A stretch of 11,335 bases of DNA from DASSBG01 sp035699085 (GTDB taxonomy: Bacteria; Pseudomonadota; Gammaproteobacteria; Xanthomonadales; Rhodanobacteraceae), in assembly GCA_035699085.1 (NCBI GenBank), contig DASSBG010000013.1:1-11335 (forward strand), read 5' to 3'. The notes below the pieces were generated by a model. That model did no database searches. It had not been told where the DNA came from and saw nothing but the letters and a program-made list of their open reading frames with translations. This document shows positions 6,986 to 11,335 of the stretch, one piece after another. The translations under genes and the position numbers were made by a program. Every line of letters starts with the position of its first letter. The stretch's first letter is position 1.

Positions 6986-8289
6986 TCCCGGCCAGTGAAT
7001 TCGCCCGTCGCCGGCGCCAGCTGATGCGCATGGCCGGCCCCGACGCCGCGTTGATCGCCGCGGCGGCGCCCGAGCGCTTGCGCAACGCGGACAACTTCCA
7101 CCCCTATCGCCAGGATTCGGATTTCCACTACCTCAGCGGCTTCCCCGAACCCGATGCCGTGCTGCTGCTGCTGCCCGGCCGCCCCCAGGGCGAGGCGATC
7201 ATGTTCTGCCGCCAGCGGGACCCTGCGCAGGAGCGCTGGGACGGGGCGCGCGTCGGCAGTGACGGTGCAGTCGCCGACTACGGCATGGACGACGCCTTCC
7301 CGATCGACGATATCGACGATATCGCGCCCGGCATGATCGAGGGCCGCTCTCGGCTCTACTGCCACTTCGGTCGCGAGCCCGACTTCGACGCCCGCCTGCT
7401 GACCTGGCTGCGCCGCCTGCGCGGCGCGCGCGGTGGTGGCGTGGTGCCCAAGGAGTTCGTCGCCCTGGGCTACCTGCTGCACGACCTGCGCCTGTACAAG
7501 TCGCGCAACGAACTGCGCCTGATGCGCCGCGCCGCGGCGGTGGCGGTCGAGGCGCACCGCGCGGCGCTGGCGCTGGCCCGCCCGGGCACCAGCGAGTTCC
7601 AGGTCGAGGCCGAGGTGCTGAAAACCATCCGTGCCCACGGCGCCGTGCCTTCCTATCCGGCGATGGTCGCGGGCGGCGCCAATGCCTGCGTCATGCACTA
7701 CCGCGCCAACAGCGCCACGCTCGGCCGCGGCGACCTGCTGATGCTCGATGCAGGCGCGGAGGTCGATTGCTACGCCTCCGACATCACCCGCACCTTCCCG
7801 GTTGGCGGGCGCTACTCAAAGGCGCAGCGGGCGCTGTACGACGTGGTGCAGGCGGCGCAGGCCGCGGCCATCGACGAGGCGCGCCCGGGCCGCCCCTTCA
7901 GCGCCGCCCACGAAGCCGCCGTGCGGGTGGTTGCCGATGGCCTGTGCGCGCTCGGCATCATCGCCGGCGACGCCGCCGCTGCGGTCGAGAGCGGCGCCTG
8001 CGAACGCTATTTCCCGCACAAGACCTGCCACTGGCTGGGCATGGACGTGCACGACGTCGGCGACTACCGCATCGACGGCGAACCACGCATGCTCGAGCCA
8101 GGCATGGTGATGGCGGTCGAGCCGGGCATCTATATCCCCGCCGATGACCGCGACGTGGCGCCCCGCTGGCGCGGCCTCGGCATCCGCATCGAGGACGACG
8201 TCGCCGTCACCCGCGAGTCGCCCGAGGTGTTGACCGCGGCAATGCCGACGGCCGCTGCCGAGATCGAGAAGCTGCTGGCATCGCGCTGA
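6982..8289 (+). CDS. pepP: Xaa-Pro aminopeptidase (aminopeptidase P II)
   Basis: 435 residues, close to the 441 of E. coli PepP. It is a cytosolic M24B metallopeptidase removing an N-terminal residue next to proline, with two manganese ions. The N-terminal domain (1 to about 170) includes RNADNFHPYRQDSDFHYLSGFPEPDAV. The C-terminal pita-bread domain carries the five metal ligands: D256 (LDAGAE), D267 (SDITRTFP), H350 (CHWLGMDVHD), E380 (AVEPGIYI) and E404 (IRIEDDV). H239 (VMHYRAN) matches the substrate-stabilising H243 of the E. coli enzyme. All are present, so the enzyme should be active. Its ATG is inside the UPF0149 stop (4-nt overlap). In E. coli and many relatives ubiH and visC follow pepP; here the next genes are cydAB, beyond a repeat element. 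Confidence 0.96.
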   Translation: MIPASEFARRRRQLMRMAGPDAALIAAAAPERLRNADNFHPYRQDSDFHYLSGFPEPDAVLLLLPGRPQGEAIMFCRQRDPAQERWDGARVGSDGAVADYGMDDAFPIDDIDDIAPGMIEGRSRLYCHFGREPDFDARLLTWLRRLRGARGGGVVPKEFVALGYLLHDLRLYKSRNELRLMRRAAAVAVEAHRAALALARPGTSEFQVEAEVLKTIRAHGAVPSYPAMVAGGANACVMHYRANSATLGRGDLLMLDAGAEVDCYASDITRTFPVGGRYSKAQRALYDVVQAAQAAAIDEARPGRPFSAAHEAAVRVVADGLCALGIIAGDAAAAVESGACERYFPHKTCHWLGMDVHDVGDYRIDGEPRMLEPGMVMAVEPGIYIPADDRDVAPRWRGLGIRIEDDVAVTRESPEVLTAAMPTAAAEIEKLLASR

Positions 8290-8300
8290 GTGTGTGTGTA

Positions 8301-8418
8301 CAGGCAGCCTGCGTGCAGGCGACCAAAGGGGCGGCGACAGGGTGTGTGGTTGCCGTGTGCAGCCGCCACCGCGACGCCGGCCTGTGCTCCCGTCCGGTCG
8401 CCTGCACGCGGGCTCCTG
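8301..8418. repeat. REPIN-like element: two inverted REP-like arms
   Basis: Arms at 8301-8324 and 8396-8418 are inverted copies. Bases 8307-8324 pair with 8396-8413 at 17 of 18 positions plus one G-U, and five further pairs (8301-8304 and 8306 with 8414-8418) extend the stem with a single bulged C at 8305. Each arm is itself a small palindrome (GCCTGC-GT-GCAGGC in the left one). Read outward-in, each arm resembles CAGGAGCCCGCGTGCAGGCG, the style of REP sequences common in xanthomonads and pseudomonads, often preceded by GTAG. The 71-base centre has a minor extra pairing (ACAGG 8337-8341 with CCTGT 8381-8385). It begins 11 bases after the pepP stop and lies upstream of the cydA -10, so it is in the pepP 3' region rather than the cydA leader. 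Confidence 0.7.
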
Positions 8419-8450
8419 CAGAAGCTGGGTGGTGATGGCCACGCAGGCCC

Positions 8451-8456
8451 TATACT
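8451..8456 (+). promoter_or_regulatory. -10 hexamer for the cydAB operon
   Basis: TATACT, 37 bases before the cydA ATG; transcription would start near 8463, giving a leader of about 30 bases. No good -35 is seen. I saw no FNR/Anr-type TTGAT-N4-ATCAA site in 8421-8493, so oxygen control through that route is not supported by this stretch. Confidence 0.45.
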
Positions 8457-8493
8457 CGGGCTGTCGACCGTCGCACCGCCATGGAGGTTGCGC

Positions 8494-9912
8494 ATGCACG
8501 ATGTCGTCTTCCTGTCGCGCCTGCAGTTCGGCTTCGTGATGTCGTTCCACATCCTGTTCCCGGCCTTCACCATCGGCCTGGCGAGCTGGCTGGTGTTCCT
8601 CGAAGCGCTGTGGCTGCGCAAGCGCACCGACATGCTGCGCGACCTCTACTTCTTCTGGCTGAAGGTATTCGCCGGCTCGTTCGGCCTGGGCGTGGTGTCC
8701 GGCATCGTCATGAGCTTCCAGTTCGGCACCAACTGGGCCGGCCTGTCGACCATCGCCGGCAACGTGCTGGGCCCGCTGCTGAACTACGAGGTGATGACGG
8801 CCTTTTTCCTCGAGGCCACCTTCCTTGGCGTGATGCTGTTCGGCTGGAACCGGGTCAGCCACCGCACGCACTTCACCGCCACCTGCATGGTTGCCTTCGG
8901 CACCCTGCTGTCGGCCTTCTGGATTCTCTCGGCCAACAGCTGGATGCAGACGCCGGCCGGCTACACGGTGGTCGACGGCACCATCCAGGCCAGCAACTGG
9001 GCCGCGGCGATCTTCAACCCGTCCTTCCCGACGCGCCTGGTGCACATGGTGCTGGCCTGCTTCCTCAGCACGGCCATGGTGGTCGGCGGCGTCTCGGCAG
9101 CCTACCTGCTGGCCGGGCGCTGGCAGGACAAGGCGAGCCTGATGCTGCGCTGCGCGCTGGTCTTCACCGCCATCGTCATCCCGGTGCAGATTTTCGTCGG
9201 CGACCTCTCCGGCCAGGTGGTGCGCGAGTACCAGCCGGCCAAGCTGGCGGCGATCGAGGCGCGCTGGACCACCGAGCGCAACGTGCCGCTGACGCTGTTC
9301 GCGATCCCCGACGAAGCGGCTGCGCGCAACGACCACGCGCTGGACGTGCCGTACCTCGGCAGCCTGATCCTTACCCACAGCTGGAGCGGCGAGGTGCAGG
9401 GCCTCAGGGATTTCCCGCGCAGCGACTGGCCGCCGGTCGCCTGGCCATTCTTCAGCTTTCGCATCATGGTCGCCCTGGGCGTGCTGATGCTGCTGCTGGC
9501 GGTCGGCGGCCTGCTGCTGTGGTGGCGCAAGCGGCTGTTCGCCAGCCGCTGGTACCTGCGCTGCTGGATCGCGATGATGCCGGCTGGTTTCATCGCCCTG
9601 TTGACCGGCTGGTACACCGCCGAGACGGGGCGCCAGCCCTGGGTCGTCTACGGCGTGCTGCGCACCGCCGACGCGGCCAGCCCGGTGACCGCCGCCAGCG
9701 TGCGCGCCTCGCTGCTGACCTACTTCATCGCCTACGCCATCCTGTTCGGCTTCGGCAGCTGGTACCTGCTCAAGGTATTGCGCGGCGGCCCGGGCACCGC
9801 GCCGGCGCGCTTCCCGCCCAACATGACACCGCAGCGACCGCTGGCGGCACTGGAGACCGGTACCGCCAGCGGCGTCCCCAGCGGCACCGGCAAACAGGAG
9901 GACCGCCCATGA
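8494..9912 (+). CDS. cydA: Cytochrome bd-type quinol oxidase subunit I, short Q-loop (CIO type)
   Basis: 472 residues; inner-membrane haem subunit that oxidises quinol and reduces oxygen to water without pumping protons. About nine membrane helices are visible. Ligands align with E. coli CydA: H19 (haem b595), H184 (RLVHMVLA; haem b558, E. coli H186), M325 (SFRIMVALG; E. coli M393), plus E99, E107 (NYEVMTAFFLEATF) and the GWYTAETGRQPW motif (about 372-383). The quinol loop begins QPAKLAAIEARW (K250, E255) but is short, some 70 residues to the next helix. That and the length near 488-residue CioA of Pseudomonas place it with the cyanide-insensitive oxidases (alternative name cioA). The ATG at 8494 has GGAGG (8483-8487) six bases ahead. 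The stop overlaps cydB by 4 nt. The tail after residue 430 is proline/glycine-rich and probably disordered. Confidence 0.95.
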   Translation: MHDVVFLSRLQFGFVMSFHILFPAFTIGLASWLVFLEALWLRKRTDMLRDLYFFWLKVFAGSFGLGVVSGIVMSFQFGTNWAGLSTIAGNVLGPLLNYEVMTAFFLEATFLGVMLFGWNRVSHRTHFTATCMVAFGTLLSAFWILSANSWMQTPAGYTVVDGTIQASNWAAAIFNPSFPTRLVHMVLACFLSTAMVVGGVSAAYLLAGRWQDKASLMLRCALVFTAIVIPVQIFVGDLSGQVVREYQPAKLAAIEARWTTERNVPLTLFAIPDEAAARNDHALDVPYLGSLILTHSWSGEVQGLRDFPRSDWPPVAWPFFSFRIMVALGVLMLLLAVGGLLLWWRKRLFASRWYLRCWIAMMPAGFIALLTGWYTAETGRQPWVVYGVLRTADAASPVTAASVRASLLTYFIAYAILFGFGSWYLLKVLRGGPGTAPARFPPNMTPQRPLAALETGTASGVPSGTGKQEDRP

Positions 9913-10919
9913 CGCTCGCGACGGTGCTGCCGGTGGTCTGGTTCTTCATCATCGGCTTCGCCATCATGATGTACGTGCTGCTGGACGGCTTCGTGCTCGG
10001 CATCGGCATCCTCTCGCCCTTCGCCGACGACGAAGAGCAGCAGGAGCTGATGATGAACACCGCCGCGCCGATCTGGGACGGCAACGAGACTTGGCTGGTG
10101 ATGGGCGGCGCCGGCCTGATGGCGGCGTTTCCCAAGGCCTACGCGGTCCTGCTGTCGTCCATGTACCTGCCGGTGCTGGCGCTGCTGATCGCGCTGATCT
10201 TCCGTGGCGTGGCCTTCGAATTCCGCTTCCGCGCCGAAAGCACGCGGCGCGTCTGGGGCATTGCCTTCACCTTGGGGTCGGTGGTTGCCGCCTTCGCCCA
10301 GGGCGTTATCCTCGGCGCCGTGATGCAGGGCATGCCGCTCAATGGTGGCCAGTACCTGCACGGCAGCTTTGCCTGGTACAGCCCGTTCTCGATGCTCACC
10401 GGCGTGGCGCTGGTGTTCGGCTACGGACTGCTCGGCGCCACCTGGCTCACGCTGAAGACCGAGGGTCGCGCGCAGCAGGTGGCGCGTGACCTGACGCGGC
10501 CGCTGGTGATGGCGGTGATTGCCTTCATGGGCCTGGTCAGCGCCTGGCTGCCGTTCCTCAGCTCGCAGCTGATGGACCGCTGGTTCACCTGGCCGAACGT
10601 GCTCTACCTGTCGCCGCTGCCGATCGCCACCGTGATCGTCGCCGCGGTCCTCTGGCGTTCGGTGATGCGCAACCACGACGTCGCGCCCTTCCTGCTGGCG
10701 CTGGTGTTCTTCGTGCTTGGTTTCCTCGGCCTGGTGGTCGGTATCTGGCCCGACATCCTGCCGCCGACGATGACGATCTGGGAGGCCGCCTCGCCGCCGT
10801 CCAGCCAGATCTTCGTGCTGGTCGGAGCCGCCATCATGATCCCGGTGGTGCTGTTCTACACCGCCTTCTCCTACCGCGTGTTCCGCGGCAAGGTGCGCGC
10901 GGGCGAGGGCTATCACTGA
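9909..10919 (+). CDS. cydB: Cytochrome bd-type quinol oxidase subunit II (CIO type)
   Basis: 336 residues, the size of CioB (about 335) rather than E. coli CydB (379). It is the haem-free inner-membrane partner of CydA, with about eight hydrophobic helices. Family motifs: VLLDGFVLGIGIL (about residues 23-35), PIWDGNETWLVMGG (about 54-67), FRGVAFEFRFR (about 98-108) and the C-terminal YTAFSYRVFRGKV (about 317-329). Its ATG lies inside the cydA stop (ATGA), with a strong AGGAGG (9896-9901) seven bases upstream, so both coupled and independent initiation are possible, suiting a 1:1 complex. No small third-subunit gene (CydX- or DUF2474-like) is recognisable in the 224 bases downstream. Confidence 0.95.
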   Translation: MTLATVLPVVWFFIIGFAIMMYVLLDGFVLGIGILSPFADDEEQQELMMNTAAPIWDGNETWLVMGGAGLMAAFPKAYAVLLSSMYLPVLALLIALIFRGVAFEFRFRAESTRRVWGIAFTLGSVVAAFAQGVILGAVMQGMPLNGGQYLHGSFAWYSPFSMLTGVALVFGYGLLGATWLTLKTEGRAQQVARDLTRPLVMAVIAFMGLVSAWLPFLSSQLMDRWFTWPNVLYLSPLPIATVIVAAVLWRSVMRNHDVAPFLLALVFFVLGFLGLVVGIWPDILPPTMTIWEAASPPSSQIFVLVGAAIMIPVVLFYTAFSYRVFRGKVRAGEGYH

Positions 10920-10922
10920 CGG

Positions 10923-10943
10923 GTGAGCGGTGAGCGGTGAGCG
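10923..10943. repeat. Short tandem repeat, GTGAGCG x3
   Basis: Three perfect head-to-tail copies of GTGAGCG just after the cydB stop, with degenerate copies (GTGGAGCGGTGGGCGGTGAACG) at about 10989-11010. Non-coding and outside cydB, so copy-number change should not alter a protein. Confidence 0.8.
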
Positions 10944-10955
10944 GGTCCGGCCTTG

Positions 10956-10972
10956 GCGCGCCGCAGGCGCGC
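10956..10972 (+). terminator. GC stem-loop after cydB, possible terminator
   Basis: GCGCGCC, loop GCA, GGCGCGC: a perfect seven-base stem 37 bases after the cydB stop. It is followed by TGCCTTTGG, only three Ts in a row, so it is a poor intrinsic terminator by itself. It may act as a pause or mRNA-end stabiliser. Confidence 0.35.
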
Positions 10973-11024
10973 TGCCTTTGGGGCCCCTGTGGAGCGGTGG
11001 GCGGTGAACGATCAGGCCCGCAGG

Positions 11025-11078
11025 GGCATCGGCATGGATGCCGATGCCTGTTCGGCGGTACAGGGACGTGCTGCCGAA
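11025..11078. repeat. Palindromic intergenic element between cydB and pepQ
   Basis: Two hairpins in tandem. The first is a perfect inverted repeat, GGCATCGGCAT, two-base spacer, ATGCCGATGCC (11025-11048). The second has arms TTCGGCGG (11051-11058) and CTGCCGAA (11071-11078; one G-U) around TACAGGGACGTG. The combination of a GGATGCC palindrome with TACAGGGACGT resembles an intergenic repeat I know from many gammaproteobacterial genomes; copies elsewhere in this genome were not checked. There is no T-tract on either strand, so a standard bidirectional terminator is not supported, although the convergent position makes a 3'-end role possible. Confidence 0.55.
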
Positions 11079-11143
11079 AAGCCCGGCCGCCGCCCACGGA
11101 CCCGACGGGCGCGGAACAGGGGTGCCCTTTCGACCAATGCGCG

Positions 11144-11335
11144 CTACGCCGCGAAGGCGTCGCGGGTGAGGTTTTCCGGTTCGCCGTCGGTGCACACGAC
11201 GTCATCCTCGATGCGGATGCCGCCGTATTTGCGGAAGGCGTCGACCTTGTCCCAACGCACATGGCGCGCCGCCGGCGTGGCTTTCAGCTCGGCCAGCAGC
11301 ATGTCGATGAAGTACAGGCCCGGCTCGATGGTGAC
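11144..11335 (-). CDS. pepQ: Xaa-Pro dipeptidase (partial, C-terminal part)
   Basis: The last 63 residues of a minus-strand gene that begins beyond the right edge. The fragment opens VTIEPGLYFIDMLLAELKATPAARHV and continues KYGGIRIEDDVVCTDGEPENLTRDAF before TAG. The phrase EPGLYFIDxLLAELKATP, with the long insertion before GGIRIED, distinguishes PepQ (prolidase, M24B) from PepP, which has EPGIYIP. Two of the five metal ligands are visible: E in IEPGLYF and E in RIEDDV. The enzyme cleaves Xaa-Pro dipeptides in the cytosol, complementing PepP. It is convergent with cydB across a 224-base repeat-rich spacer. Confidence 0.92.
   Translation of the reverse strand, partial: VTIEPGLYFIDMLLAELKATPAARHVRWDKVDAFRKYGGIRIEDDVVCTDGEPENLTRDAFAA

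Noticed and set aside
8301..8418. Intrinsic terminator of pepP
   Set aside because: The stem is long but interrupted by a 71-base centre and lacks a T-tract on either strand; the paired REP-like arms explain it better.
8421..8493. Possible FNR/Anr box or riboswitch ahead of cydA
   Set aside because: No TTGAT-N4-ATCAA-like palindrome is present, and the predicted leader of about 30 bases is too short for a riboswitch.
7816..9378. Long minus-strand open frame across pepP and cydA
   Set aside because: It spans two well-identified plus-strand genes and the repeat between them, and the translation is low-complexity (H, R, G, A) without motifs.
8481..10919. Single plus-strand frame that could read as a fusion ending in CydB
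   Set aside because: The first 475 or so codons are the wrong frame of cydA; CydA is intact in its own frame with all haem ligands. cydB starts independently at 9909 with AGGAGG.
9732..11195. Minus-strand open frame opposite cydB and the downstream spacer
   Set aside because: The composition is that of an antisense shadow of membrane-protein codons (rich in H, Q, R, D), and it overlaps the 3' end of pepQ.

Overview
The window is GC-rich DNA from a gammaproteobacterium, most likely the Lysobacterales (Xanthomonadales). The order coiled-coil protein / zapA / 6S RNA / ygfA / EVE protein, the UPF0149-pepP pair, and REP-like palindromes between genes all fit. This placement is inference from gene order and sequence style; no search was run.

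Left part (1-1685, minus strand): a housekeeping cluster read right to left. A 75-residue coiled-coil protein overlaps zapA (cell division). zapA is followed by a well-supported 6S RNA gene, then ygfA (5-formyltetrahydrofolate cyclo-ligase), whose stop overlaps the start of an EVE-domain protein that runs off the left edge.

Middle (1694-6253, minus strand): one 1519-residue membrane signalling protein. It has a signal peptide, 14 propeller-type repeats (two predicted seven-bladed propellers), a Y_Y_Y domain, one transmembrane helix, two PAS domains, and GGDEF and EAL domains that both keep their catalytic residues. It sits between the zapA cluster and the oppositely transcribed UPF0149-pepP pair, which are adjacent and divergent in E. 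coli. Its stop codon lies inside a -10-like hexamer in front of the coiled-coil gene.

Right part (6431-10919, plus strand): UPF0149 (ygfB-like) and pepP overlap by 4 nt. After a REPIN-like inverted-repeat element comes cydAB, encoding a cytochrome bd quinol oxidase with the short Q-loop of the cyanide-insensitive (CIO) type. A repeat-rich convergent spacer then precedes the 3' end of pepQ on the minus strand.

Most of the window is conserved core genome. The unusual parts are the inserted c-di-GMP sensor and its junctions, and the palindromic elements flanking cydAB. I found no CRISPR array, transposase, tRNA or phage gene.
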